DNA of 64,000 bases from Actinoplanes lobatus (GCF_014205215.1 NZ_JACHNC010000001.1:9730501-9794500); one strand, 5' to 3'; positions 1-8,203 are shown, numbered from the stretch's first letter. A program made the numbers and translations. Notes: a model not told the origin generated them from the sequence alone.

Positions 1-1031
1 GCCGAGATCGGCACGGTGACGATCGAGTTCTCGTCGTAGCCGACCAGGCCGGCCGGGATGTCCAGGGTCGGCACGCTTTCGCCGGCGGTCTCCGGCGCCG
101 CCGCGAACCCGGTCACGGCCTGCGCCTCGACCGCCGCCGCGCGCAGGGCGGGCTGGTCGGCGAGGGCGGCCGCGGAGGCCGCCGGGCGCTCCCCGGAGAT
201 CAGCAGGTCGAGGAGCTCACGGGCGCTGGGCCGGTTGGCCGGGTCCTTCTCCAGGGCGTGCGCCACCAGGTCGCGCAGCGGGCCGCTGAGCCCGTCCAGG
301 CGGGGCGGCTGGGTGAGGATGCGGGCCGCGGTGGCCGGCGGCGAGTCGGCCCGGAACGGGGTGTGGCCGGTGCCCGCGTACGCCACCACGCTGCCCCAGG
401 CGAACACGTCCGCGGCCGGCGTGACCGGGGTGCCCGGGTCGGAGCTGAACCGCTCGGGCGCCATGTACGCCACGGTGCCCACCATCTGGTCGGTCCGCGT
501 GTTGGCGCTGGTCGCCTCCATGGCCCGGGCGATCCCGAAGTCGATCACCTTGGGGCTGCCCGGCGCCAGCAGCACGTTGCGCGGCTTGAGGTCGCGGTGG
601 ATCACCCCGGCGCCGTGGATGGCGGTCAGCGCGGTGGCCACCCCGATCGCCACGCCGTGCAGGTTGGCGCTGGTCAACGGCCCGCGCTGCTCGACCACGT
701 CGGCCAGGGTGGGCCCGTCCACGTACTCGACCACCAGGTACGGGTGCTCGTGGTCGGGGTCGGCGTCGATCACCTCGGCGGTGCAGAACGGCGGCACCTG
801 CCGGGCACGGTTCACCTCGCTGCGGAACCGGCGCCGGAACTCGTCGTCGAAGGCCAGGTCGGCGCGGACCATCTTGACCGCGACCAGCACTCCCCCACCG
901 GTTCTCGCCAGGTAGACGGTGCCCATGCCACCCTCGCCGAGGCGGCCGACGAGCTCGTAGTCGCCCAGGGTACGTGGGTCGCGCGGCCGCAGCGGTTGTG
1001 TCCGCTCGCCCGGCAGTGCGGCATCGACCAT
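1..1031 (-). CDS. Serine/threonine protein kinase (C-terminus cut by window edge)
   Basis: The first 343 residues of a bacterial Hanks-type kinase are present; the gene runs off the left edge. The start is ATG at 1031, giving MVDAALPGERTQPLRPRDPR. Visible motifs are a glycine-rich loop (GRLGEGGMGTVY), the ATP-binding lysine in VAVKMV, the catalytic loop HRDLKPRNVL, the DFG motif (VIDFGIA) and the activation-segment GTVAYMAPE, so the catalytic core looks complete. After about residue 275 the sequence becomes Ala-rich, as expected for a juxtamembrane linker; no membrane span is reached before the edge. It is read divergently from the PspC gene, with a TATACA-type -10 element on the minus strand near 1075. 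Substrate unknown. Confidence 0.93.
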   Translation of the reverse strand, partial: MVDAALPGERTQPLRPRDPRTLGDYELVGRLGEGGMGTVYLARTGGGVLVAVKMVRADLAFDDEFRRRFRSEVNRARQVPPFCTAEVIDADPDHEHPYLVVEYVDGPTLADVVEQRGPLTSANLHGVAIGVATALTAIHGAGVIHRDLKPRNVLLAPGSPKVIDFGIARAMEATSANTRTDQMVGTVAYMAPERFSSDPGTPVTPAADVFAWGSVVAYAGTGHTPFRADSPPATAARILTQPPRLDGLSGPLRDLVAHALEKDPANRPSARELLDLLISGERPAASAAALADQPALRAAAVEAQAVTGFAAAPETAGESVPTLDIPAGLVGYDENSIVTVPIS

Positions 1032-1120
1032 CCTCGTCCCCCCGGAGCGCCTCCTTCGTGTGCCGATCGCACTGTATAGGGCCGTGTCCCGGGCGGAAAT
1101 ATCGGCGGCCTCATGGAGAT

Positions 1121-1140
1121 CCCCGATACAGGAATCGGGG
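1121..1140. promoter_or_regulatory. Inverted repeat between the divergent kinase and pspC genes
   Basis: CCCCGAT and ATCGGGG (7-bp perfect arms) flank a 6-nt spacer in the 201-bp divergent intergenic region. There is no T-run, so an operator is more likely than a terminator. Downstream, CCACCAGTGA is repeated at 1195-1204 and 1208-1217, just before the pspC ribosome binding site. Confidence 0.35.
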
Positions 1141-1232
1141 CACCACCCGATGCCGGACACCCCCGCACCGGCACACCATGGAGTCACGGTTTCACCACCA
1201 GTGACAGCCACCAGTGAAAGTAGGAGTCCACG

Positions 1233-1475
1233 ATGAACGCCGTGCACGACACGCTCGCCCGACAGGGTCTCGTCCGCCCGCTGAACGGCCGGATGCTCGC
1301 CGGCGTGTGCGCGGGCCTGTCCCGCCGCTTCGGCCTCGACCCGTGGATCGGCCGGCTGCTGTTCGTGCTGATCCTCTTCGTCATCCCGGGCAGCCAGATC
1401 CTGGTCTACCCGCTGCTGTGGATCCTGATGCCGGCCGAGAAGCCCGCCTTCTCGCCCACCCCCACCACCTTCTGA
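1233..1475 (+). CDS. PspC-domain small membrane protein
   Basis: This 80-residue protein is essentially one PspC domain. It has the family signature GRMLAGVCAGLSRRFGLDP at about residues 19-37, then a hydrophobic segment (LLFVLILFVIP to LLWILMPA) that spans or hairpins through the membrane. PspC proteins sense envelope stress in proteobacteria; in actinobacteria the same domain occurs alone or as the N-terminus of sensor kinases, where its role is less clear. The ATG at 1233 follows a TAGGAG ribosome binding site at the right distance. Only 55 bp separate it from the next gene, but a separate TTGACC/CACGAT promoter lies in that gap, so the two need not be one operon. Confidence 0.88.
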   Translation: MNAVHDTLARQGLVRPLNGRMLAGVCAGLSRRFGLDPWIGRLLFVLILFVIPGSQILVYPLLWILMPAEKPAFSPTPTTF

Positions 1476-1495
1476 GGAACCCGCCGCGCACCCGG

Positions 1496-1524
1496 TTGAC
1501 CCACCGTGACGAAGTGGACACGAT
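1496..1524 (+). promoter_or_regulatory. Candidate promoter of the PfpI-family gene
   Basis: TTGACC (1496-1501) and CACGAT (1519-1524) are separated by 17 nt. Transcription would begin at or next to the ATG at 1531, implying a leaderless mRNA. No Shine-Dalgarno sequence is visible, which agrees. Confidence 0.4.
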
Positions 1525-1530
1525 GGGGTC

Positions 1531-2094
1531 ATGGCAAAGATTCTGATCCTGACCGGTGACGCGGCGGAGGATCTGGAGGTGATGTACCCGTACCAGCGCC
1601 TCCTGGAGGAGGGGTACGAGGTGCACATCGCCGCCCCGTCGGCCAAGAAGCTCCAGTTCGTGGTGCACGACTTCGTGGACGGTTTCGACACGTACACGGA
1701 GAAGCCGGGCCACGCCTGGCCGGCCGACCTGGCCTTCGCCGACGTCGACCCGGCCGGCTACGCGGCGCTGGTGCTGCCCGGCGGCCGGGCGCCGGAGTAC
1801 ATCCGCAACGACGACGACTGCCTGCGGATCGTGCGGCACTTCGCCGCGGCCGACAAGCCGATCGCGGCCCTGTGCCACGGTCCGCTGGTGCTGGCCGCGG
1901 CGGGTGTGCTGAGCGGGCGGACGATCAGCGCCTACCCGGCCTGCGCCCCGGACGTGCGCGCGGCCGGGGCCACCTTCGCCGACAGCGCGGCACAGATCGA
2001 CGGCGTGCTGGTCACCGGGCGGGCGTGGCCGGACCACCCGGCGTGGATGCGTGAGTTCCTCACCGTCCTGCGGGCCAAGGCGCCGCTCGCCTGA
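1531..2094 (+). CDS. DJ-1/PfpI family protein
   Basis: This 187-residue single-domain member of the class I glutamine amidotransferase-like (DJ-1/ThiJ/PfpI) superfamily has the nucleophile elbow ALCHGPLVL (Cys115-His116). The conserved acidic partner is in AEDLEVMYP (Glu16), and VLPGGRAPEYI is the usual strand before the elbow. The family includes stress chaperones, glyoxalases/deglycases and intracellular peptidases; sequence alone does not separate these. It is probably transcribed from its own leaderless promoter and ends 3 bp before the convergent redox operon. Confidence 0.9.
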   Translation: MAKILILTGDAAEDLEVMYPYQRLLEEGYEVHIAAPSAKKLQFVVHDFVDGFDTYTEKPGHAWPADLAFADVDPAGYAALVLPGGRAPEYIRNDDDCLRIVRHFAAADKPIAALCHGPLVLAAAGVLSGRTISAYPACAPDVRAAGATFADSAAQIDGVLVTGRAWPDHPAWMREFLTVLRAKAPLA

Positions 2095-2097
2095 CCC

Positions 2098-2682
2098 TCA
2101 CGCGGTCAGCTCGCGGACCTTCCCGGTCAGCTGGAGGTCGTCCAGGTAACCCCGGTAGACGATCTTCCCGGTCCGGTCCACCATCACGTACCAGCTCTGC
2201 TGCGCGATCCCGAACCGCTTCCACAGCTTGCCGCCGGGATCGTTCAGGTGCGTGATCGACTCCAGTTCGAAGTCGGCGACGAACTCCTTCATCTCCGCGG
2301 CGCCGCCCATCCCGGCGATGCCCAGGATCGCGAGCTCGTCGCCGTACTCGGTATGGATGTCGCCCAGAGATTGCGCCTCGCTCGCGCACGTGGCGCACCA
2401 GGGTGCCCAGAACCAGAGGATGGCCGGCTTGCCGGCCAGACCCGCCGCGTCGAACTTCTCGCCGGCGAGGGTGGTGCCGGTGAAGGAGAGCGACTTCGGC
2501 ACGGCCACCGCTTCCGCTTTCGCGGTCGCGGTGGCCGTCGGCCCGGAGCTCGTGACGGGCCCGGAAGCCGTGGCGGGCGCGGGAGACGCGGCCGGTGTGG
2601 TGCCGCAGCCGGTTGCCGCGAGCGCGGCCGCCAGCATGATCAGAACCAGCCGGGGTACGCGTGACGCGCGCCGCCTCGTCAT
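2098..2682 (-). CDS. TlpA-like thioredoxin-fold lipoprotein
   Basis: This 194-residue exported thiol-disulphide protein has a signal peptide ending in the lipobox LAATGC, so Cys26 is the likely lipidated residue. An Ala/Thr/Pro linker (27-60) is followed by a thioredoxin fold with active site WCATC (Cys96, Cys99) and the TlpA-type context LWFWAPWCATCASEAQSL. The cis-Pro region and GKIVYRGYLDD complete the fold. The ATG at 2682 overlaps the stop of the upstream NuoF-like gene (ATGA), so translation is coupled. A longer upstream reading frame exists but would bury the lipobox. It likely acts outside the membrane on protein disulphides, and the operon suggests it is tied to a trans-membrane electron chain. 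Confidence 0.9.
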   Translation of the reverse strand: MTRRRASRVPRLVLIMLAAALAATGCGTTPAASPAPATASGPVTSSGPTATATAKAEAVAVPKSLSFTGTTLAGEKFDAAGLAGKPAILWFWAPWCATCASEAQSLGDIHTEYGDELAILGIAGMGGAAEMKEFVADFELESITHLNDPGGKLWKRFGIAQQSWYVMVDRTGKIVYRGYLDDLQLTGKVRELTA

Positions 2683-4154
2683 TTGGCCGTGGTGGGCTCG
2701 GTCAGCCGCAGCGCGAGCGCCGGGCAGACGTTGACCGCCTTGCGGGCGCCGTCCTCCAGCCACGGCGGCAGCGGCGTCTGGGGGAACGCCGGGAACCCGT
2801 TGTGGTCCAGCCGGATGATCTCCGGGGCCACCGCCGAGCAGAGCCCGTGGCCGTCGCACCGCGACCAGTCCAGGGCCAGCTTGCGCGCCCCCTTCTCGGC
2901 CGTGTACGGCAGCGGCAGGATGCCGCGCACCGGCTTGCCACAGCCCTCGCCGTTGGAGTGCGCCTGCACGTCGGCGCGGAAGACCTCCAGCGCGGACAGC
3001 GCGAACCGCGAGCTGCCGTCCGGGTGACTGCACGCGCCCCGGCCCTTGACCAGGCCGGCCGCCTGCCGCACCTGCTCGACCGCGTTGCCGCCGAGCGACA
3101 CCAGGGTCACCGCGCGGGCCAGGTCGGGCAGACCGATCCGGCACGGGCCGCACTGACCGGCCGACTCACCGGCCAGGTACTGCACGACCTGGGCGACCTC
3201 GCCGACCGGGCAGGTCTTGGAGCCGATCGGGATCAGCATGCCGGCGCCCAGGGTGCCGCCGACCTTCGCGAACCCCTTGCGGGAGATCTGGATGGTCTTC
3301 GCCTGCTCGGCGCTCACCCACTTGCCGTGGTAACCGCCGACCAGCAGGCCCGGGCCGATGTCGGCGCCGCACATCTCCAGCACCTCCATGAGCGAGGTGC
3401 CGGTGGGCGCCTCGACCACGGCGGGCGCCGACGCGGAGCCGCCGATCGTGAGCATCACGGTGCCCGGCTCCTCCGGGATGCCGACCGCGTTGTACTCCCA
3501 CGGCCCGAGCCGGGCCGCGATCGCGAGCTGCGAGTACGTCTCGGCGTTCGACAGCAGGGTGGGCAGGCCCATCACGCCGTTGTCGCTGGACCGGACCTTG
3601 CGGCCGGGCGGGATGTGCGCCTCGCCGTTGATGCCGCGGACCAGCGCGCCGCCCTCACCGGAGATGAACCGGTGCGGCACCAGGACGATCCGGGTCGGGC
3701 AGGGCATCTTGCGCTCGGCCAGCGCCGCGGCGAGCGACTCCTGGCCGACACCGTCGTCGGCGACGCCGATGACGATCTCCTCGGCGTCCAGGGCGGCGGC
3801 GGCCAGCGCCGCGCCGTCCAGGATCAGGTGCGGGCCGCGGGTCAGGATCGCCTTGTCCTTCCAGGACGGCGGCTCACCCTCGGTGGCGTTCACCACGATG
3901 ACCGGCGGCAGCTCCTGGCGGCGGCACGAGTCCACCACCGCGCGGACCTTACGGGCGAACGGGAAACCCGCGCCGCCGCGGCCGCGCAGCTCGATCCGGT
4001 CGGCCAGGCCGATCAGCTCGCCCGAGGAGAGCGCCGCGAAACCGCCGTGCACCTCCTGGTGGGCGAGCAGGTCGAGGCGACCGTACTCGTCGAATCCCGC
4101 GGTGATCCGCGGCGTGCCGATCGCCGTGACCGGGGGAACCTGTGCCGTACTCAA
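2679..4154 (-). CDS. NuoF-like NADH dehydrogenase subunit fused to a C-terminal ferredoxin
   Basis: This 491-residue cytoplasmic flavo-iron-sulphur protein begins with a NuoF-like FMN/NADH module (RGRGGAGFPFARK; NATEGEPPSWKDKAIL; GLPTLLSNAETYSQLA), followed by an SLBB-like segment and the NuoF cluster-binding domain. Complex I NuoF normally shows SCGxCxPCR; here it reads SAGQCGPCR, so the first cysteine ligand is missing, while CSHPDG keeps the distal one. From about residue 428 a ferredoxin follows, with CDGHGLC and CP (Cys433, 439, 477), a three-Cys pattern typical of [3Fe-4S] ferredoxins. The start is TTG at 4154, overlapping the upstream TGA and preceded by GAGGGAAG. It probably oxidises NAD(P)H and passes electrons to the haem protein encoded upstream. 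Confidence 0.88.
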   Translation of the reverse strand: MSTAQVPPVTAIGTPRITAGFDEYGRLDLLAHQEVHGGFAALSSGELIGLADRIELRGRGGAGFPFARKVRAVVDSCRRQELPPVIVVNATEGEPPSWKDKAILTRGPHLILDGAALAAAALDAEEIVIGVADDGVGQESLAAALAERKMPCPTRIVLVPHRFISGEGGALVRGINGEAHIPPGRKVRSSDNGVMGLPTLLSNAETYSQLAIAARLGPWEYNAVGIPEEPGTVMLTIGGSASAPAVVEAPTGTSLMEVLEMCGADIGPGLLVGGYHGKWVSAEQAKTIQISRKGFAKVGGTLGAGMLIPIGSKTCPVGEVAQVVQYLAGESAGQCGPCRIGLPDLARAVTLVSLGGNAVEQVRQAAGLVKGRGACSHPDGSSRFALSALEVFRADVQAHSNGEGCGKPVRGILPLPYTAEKGARKLALDWSRCDGHGLCSAVAPEIIRLDHNGFPAFPQTPLPPWLEDGARKAVNVCPALALRLTEPTTAK

Positions 4155-5824
4155 TTCGCTTCCCTCGCGTCACCACGGAGCTGGGAGAGGTAGGCGTCGT
4201 CGGCGTCGTCGCGCCCACCCCGGCGGCCGCCACCACGGCCCGGCTCGTCCCGCCGGGCCCGGCGGGAACCCGTGTCGACCAGGGTCGCCGAGTCGTCGGC
4301 CGGGTAGCCGCCGCCGGACCCTTCGGCCAGGTCCACGAACTCGCTACGGCTCTGCCGGCGGGGCGGCTCCTCGTAGCGCGGCTCCTCGTAGCGGGCCGAG
4401 CGGGACCCGCGGGGGGCCGCGTCGTAGTCGTCGTCGGCGCGGCGACGGCCACGGGAGCGGTCGTCGTACTCCGGCTCACGGCGCATCCGGGTGCCGGTCG
4501 CCTCGACGTCGTCGCGGCGGCGGGAACGGGGCTCGTCGTACTCCGGTTCACGGCGCATCCGGGTACCGGTGGCCTCGACGTCGTCACGGCGCATCCGGGT
4601 GCTGGTCGACTCGACGTCACGGCGCGACATCCGGGTCTGGGTGTCGTAACGCTCGTCGTCCTCGTACCGGCGGCCGCGGCCGCGCGGGCCCTCGTCGTAG
4701 ACCTCCTGCGAACGGCTGCCACGGGAGCGGGGGGCCGGCTCCTCGTCGTACCGGTAACGCTCCTCCTCGACGTCACGGCGCGACATCCGGGTCTGGGTGT
4801 CGTAACGCTCGTCGTCCTCGGCGGGCCGGCGCTGGCGCGGCGCGGGCGGCGCCTCCAGCTCGGCCTGACGGCGGCCACGCGGCGGGTAGTCCTCCTCCAC
4901 CGGCGCCGGAGCGGGCGCCGGGCTGACCGGGCGGGTCGGCGGCGGCTGGTTCCACGTCTGGGTGGGCGCGCCACCGTCCGGGGCGCCGGCCGGGGCCAGC
5001 AGGTCCACCGGGGGAGCCTCGCGACGGGCCGGACGGCGGATCGGGGCCGGGGCGGTCGGCACCAGCGTGCCGGTCTCGGACGGCTTGACCGCGCCGACAC
5101 CGGCCGGCGAGGCGAAGTCCTTACGGCGGTTCAGGCTGACCGAGAGGCGTACCGCCAGTCCGACCAGAACACCGAGCACACAGACGATGTAGCTGACGGT
5201 GACCCAGGTGGCCGCCGGACGGCCCGCGGAGAGGCCGTGGGTGAGGGCGATCGGCCACATCAGGTAGGAGATCGCGTGGATACCCCGCCACATCCAGGGC
5301 TTGCCGCGGCCGATGAACCTGGCCCGGGCGATACCGGACCACAGCACCAGCACCATGATCCAGCCGGCGATCGGGCCGAGGCCGACGAACCACTTGTTGA
5401 GCCCGTCGGTCAGGAACGGGATGAAGATGTCGACCAGGCCGATGTAGTCCTTGGCGAACTTCGTCCAGACGTGCGCGACCAGGGCAGCGACCGCGATCAC
5501 ACCGGTGGTGCGGTGCGCGGACTGGAGCAGCACCCGCTGGCGGACACTCAGAACCAGCCTGTCGGTGGCGACCAGTCCCACCATGATGGTGATGGACAGC
5601 GACACCAGACTGACGACCCCGATGTAGAAATCGAGGTAGTAGAAAAAGTAGACGTACCCGACTTTTCCGGGCGTGGTCATCATCGCGACGGCCCAGATGG
5701 CGGCCCCGATGCTCAGGATCAGCAGGGTCACCTCGAGCTTCGACGCCGATCGGGTGCCGGTGGAGCCGACGTCGACCGCGACCCGGGAGGCGGCGGTTGC
5801 CTTGTTGTTCTTCGAGCGGGCCAT
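4151..5824 (-). CDS. Ferric-reductase-like haem b membrane protein with long charged repeat tail
   Basis: In this 557-residue protein, residues about 30-230 form roughly six membrane helices of the ferric reductase-like fold. Two histidine pairs are spaced as for two b haems: His104/His118 (Hx13H) and His183/His196 (Hx12H). Unlike true ferric reductases or NADPH oxidases, no FAD/NAD(P)H domain follows. Residues about 231-557 are low-complexity, rich in Arg, Asp, Glu, Pro and Tyr, with repeats such as RYDTQTRMSRRDVE (twice) and TGTRMRREPEYD (twice). The ATG at 5824 has a GAGGAG ribosome binding site. It is first gene of the operon with the NuoF-ferredoxin and TlpA genes, so it may carry electrons outward. 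The electron acceptor is unknown. Confidence 0.85.
   Translation of the reverse strand: MARSKNNKATAASRVAVDVGSTGTRSASKLEVTLLILSIGAAIWAVAMMTTPGKVGYVYFFYYLDFYIGVVSLVSLSITIMVGLVATDRLVLSVRQRVLLQSAHRTTGVIAVAALVAHVWTKFAKDYIGLVDIFIPFLTDGLNKWFVGLGPIAGWIMVLVLWSGIARARFIGRGKPWMWRGIHAISYLMWPIALTHGLSAGRPAATWVTVSYIVCVLGVLVGLAVRLSVSLNRRKDFASPAGVGAVKPSETGTLVPTAPAPIRRPARREAPPVDLLAPAGAPDGGAPTQTWNQPPPTRPVSPAPAPAPVEEDYPPRGRRQAELEAPPAPRQRRPAEDDERYDTQTRMSRRDVEEERYRYDEEPAPRSRGSRSQEVYDEGPRGRGRRYEDDERYDTQTRMSRRDVESTSTRMRRDDVEATGTRMRREPEYDEPRSRRRDDVEATGTRMRREPEYDDRSRGRRRADDDYDAAPRGSRSARYEEPRYEEPPRRQSRSEFVDLAEGSGGGYPADDSATLVDTGSRRARRDEPGRGGGRRGGRDDADDAYLSQLRGDAREAN
4610..4819. repeat. 54-bp perfect direct repeat inside the charged tail coding region
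   Basis: Positions 4610-4663 and 4766-4819 are identical over 54 nt and encode the same peptide (VE...MRTQTD read in reverse order on the minus strand, i.e. ERYDTQTRMSRRDVE). A second imperfect pair at about 4468-4515 and 4539-4585 encodes TGTRMRREPEYD. The tail has grown by duplication and is a likely site of length variation. Confidence 0.8.
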
Positions 5825-6203
5825 GGACTCCTCGTTTTCCTTGGTGCGGTCACGTCCCGTGGGCGGTGGGACGCCGGCGTCCGTGGGGAACGCCCCGCGC
5901 TCAAGCTCTGCGCTGGACCCGTCCTCGGCCTTGCTTTCCCCTGCGTGGCCCCAGTCCGTGTCCTCCCCGGATTACGTGCCGGGCCCAGGATCGGATGAAC
6001 ACCGGCCGAACTTTTTGCGTAGTCTCCTGACTACTTTCTGCGCAGGCCTGCTGAGCTGCGCAAACACCGAAAAGGTTGCTCTCTTAAGGAAGAAATAAGG
6101 ATCGGCGGGTGGGTGACGCGGGCCACCCACTGAACCATTTCCGGCCCGGAGGCGAACTAAGTAGTGCAGGCGAGTCGATGACAGGCAGCGAAGGGGGATC
6201 GTC
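5825..6203. promoter_or_regulatory. 379-bp divergent regulatory region
   Basis: No gene is supported here. The region separates the redox operon (minus) from a secreted-protein gene (plus) and is locally AT-richer around 6010-6100. It holds two adjacent inverted repeats: GTAGTC/GACTAC at 6019-6034 (4-nt loop) and TGCGCAG/CTGCGCA at 6039-6062 (10-nt loop). The nonamer CTCTTAAGG is at 6081-6089. The repeats are about 200 bp from the redox operon start and about 140-185 bp from the ATG at 6204, so they could serve either side. Confidence 0.45.
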
Positions 6204-6989
6204 ATGCGTCACCGGATCACCGCGCTCACCGGCGCGGTCATCGCCGGCGCCGTAGTGAATACCGTGGTGTGGGCGGCGCCGGCCGCGGCCGACGTGGAGG
6301 GGTTCAACGTCCGGGTCACCGCGCCGGACCGGTTCACCGCCGGGCGCAACGCCCAGGTCGTGACCGCCGTCGTCACCTCGGAGAACCGGCAGTGCCGCAA
6401 GGTCCGGTGGGCCCTGCTCGTGCACTCGCGGATCGACCCGGGCCAGTTGCAGGTCACCCGGTTCGAGGACAACGGGCCGTTCGCCACCACCGACCAGACC
6501 GAAGGCGTCACCACGACGATCGTCGACAACGACCTCGACCCGGGCGAGGCGTGCCGGGGCCGGACGGTGACCGGCCGCTGGCAGGTCGGGTTCGCCGGGC
6601 CGGAGGGCGGCGACGTGCGGTTCGAGGTGCGCGCCTTCGACGCCGAGAACACCCTGCTGACCGCCGGCGGCGCGGCGGCCCGGGTGCGCGGCGAGGTGGA
6701 GGCGGAGGCGTCCCCGTCGGCCACGCCGGAGGAATCCGCCGCGCCGGAGGAGTCCGAGGAGGCGGCACCGGAGGAGACCCGCGAGCCCACCCGGGCCGTA
6801 GCCGACCCGGACGAGACCGAGACCGCGCTGGTCGCCGACGACACCACCCTGCTCGGGCCGGGCCTGATCGTCGGCGGCGTCTGCGTCTTCCTGGGCGTGC
6901 TCCTGCTGGTCCGGCTGCGGGCGCGGGCACGGCAGGCCCGGCAGGACGCGCAGTCGACACCCACCGGTTTCTACAGAATGCCCGGATAA
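6204..6989 (+). CDS. Secreted, C-terminally membrane-anchored protein of unknown function
   Basis: This 261-residue protein has a signal peptide (MRHRITALTGAVIAG to AAPAAA, about 1-29). An exported beta-rich domain follows (about 30-165) with two cysteines (CRKVRW and EACRGR) that could form a disulphide. Next is an acidic Glu/Ser/Pro/Ala spacer (about 170-210), one membrane helix (GLIVGGVCVFLGVLLLV) and a short Arg-rich cytoplasmic tail. This is the layout of a Gram-positive wall-spanning surface protein. There is no LPXTG sorting signal. The ATG at 6204 follows AAGGGGG. I do not recognise the family. Confidence 0.8.
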   Translation: MRHRITALTGAVIAGAVVNTVVWAAPAAADVEGFNVRVTAPDRFTAGRNAQVVTAVVTSENRQCRKVRWALLVHSRIDPGQLQVTRFEDNGPFATTDQTEGVTTTIVDNDLDPGEACRGRTVTGRWQVGFAGPEGGDVRFEVRAFDAENTLLTAGGAAARVRGEVEAEASPSATPEESAAPEESEEAAPEETREPTRAVADPDETETALVADDTTLLGPGLIVGGVCVFLGVLLLVRLRARARQARQDAQSTPTGFYRMPG

Positions 6990-7098
6990 TCCAGATAGGA
7001 ACACTTCCTCCGGGTGATTTCCCGGCGCAACGAGCCTCCCCGGCCCCACGGCCCACTACCGTGAGGACCCAGCGTCACCGTCCATAGGGGAGGACTCC

Positions 7099-7968
7099 GT
7101 GGCCCAGATCCCGCCCGCCCGTCCGCGCCCACCGGCCGACCAGCAGCCGCCCGCCACCGAGCGTGCGCCCGTCGATCAGCAGCCGCTGAGCGACCCCCAG
7201 CCACCCGCCGCCCTACAAACGCCCGCCACCCACCAGACGCTGGACGGCCCCCAGCCGGCCGCCACCCACCAGACGCTGGACGGCTCCCAGCCGGCCGCCG
7301 CCCGGCAGGCGCCTGCCGGGGCCGGCCGGTCGTCCGGTGAGCAGCCGCCCGAACGGGGGCGTTCCGCCGGGCGGCGGGTCAAGGTCGCCGCCGCGTTCGG
7401 GGCTCTCGCGCTCGTCGCGGTCGCCGTGCCGGCCGGCGTCTCGTTCGCCGGGACCGACCGGGCGCCGGCCGAGTCCAAGCCGCCCACCACGCAGGCCGAG
7501 AACTTCCATGGGGTCGACCCGCGGGTGCCGGCGGAACTGACCCCGCCCGCCGGGAACGTGCTGCACTCGGTGCTCAAGGCCCGGGGCGTGCAGATCTACG
7601 AGTGCCGCGGCGGCACGTGGACCCTGCTGGAGCCGGCCGCCTCACTCACCGGCGTCACCATGCACCCGGTGAAGAAGCTGTCCGCCCTGCACTTCCGCGG
7701 CCCGAGCTGGCAATCCGACCAGGACGGGTCGCTCCTGGAGGGCGACGGCCCGAACGCCAAGCGCGCCCCCTCCGAGCACCCGAACAGCATTCCGCAACTG
7801 CTGATCCCGGCGAAACTGAACCGTGGCGACGGCGTCTTCGGCAAGGTCACCTACGTCCAGCGGCTGGACACCGTCGGCGGTGTCGCCCCGGCCGGCCCGT
7901 GCACCGGCTCCGGCGCCACGGCCGTCCCGTACCGCGCGGTCTACCGCTTCTTCGCGGCCAAGCCCTGA
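7099..7968 (+). CDS. DUF3455-domain protein with repetitive N-terminus and one membrane helix
   Basis: The GTG at 7099 follows GGGGAGGA, giving 289 residues. Residues 1-95 are cytoplasmic and rich in Pro, Gln and Ala, including a tandem 12-residue repeat (ATHQTLDG). A membrane helix follows (VKVAAAFGALALVAVAVPAGV, about 97-117), then an external DUF3455-like domain with PPAGNVLHSVLKARGVQIYE, CRGGTWTLLEPAASL and GVTMHPV. DUF3455 proteins are usually small secreted proteins of unknown role in bacteria and fungi; fusion to a membrane-anchored low-complexity head is less usual. No operon partner is evident. Confidence 0.83.
   Translation: MAQIPPARPRPPADQQPPATERAPVDQQPLSDPQPPAALQTPATHQTLDGPQPAATHQTLDGSQPAAARQAPAGAGRSSGEQPPERGRSAGRRVKVAAAFGALALVAVAVPAGVSFAGTDRAPAESKPPTTQAENFHGVDPRVPAELTPPAGNVLHSVLKARGVQIYECRGGTWTLLEPAASLTGVTMHPVKKLSALHFRGPSWQSDQDGSLLEGDGPNAKRAPSEHPNSIPQLLIPAKLNRGDGVFGKVTYVQRLDTVGGVAPAGPCTGSGATAVPYRAVYRFFAAKP
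7225..7296 (+). repeat. Tandem 36-bp repeat, two copies
   Basis: Positions 7225-7260 and 7261-7296 differ at one base and encode the duplicated ATHQTLDG(P/S)QPA unit of the DUF3455 protein head. The repeat is in frame. Confidence 0.8.
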
Positions 7969-8203
7969 CCCCGCCACCCGCGGCCGCTTCGGCAATGGCT
8001 CCCCAAGCCGGCGGCACGAAACCGGCCGACTCCAGAGGCTGTTTCAGCAGTACCGGGACAGCCCCGGGAGCCGGCCGGACCACCGATCTGCGCCCGGCGG
8101 GCGCGGCACAGGCGTGACCCGGCAGTGAGCTCGCGGGGAGCTCCGGGAACGGGGTGTTGCGGTTGTGGGCGGCCTACCGCCGTACAAGAAGAGGGTTCTG
8201 GGT

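Noticed and set aside
4450..4830. Repetitive segment considered as a CRISPR or transposon end
   Set aside because: Repeats are in frame within a charged protein tail; no spacers, cas genes or transposase.
2661..5998. Long plus-strand open frames opposite the redox operon
   Set aside because: They are antisense shadows of genes with clear domains; no start signals and no recognisable protein.
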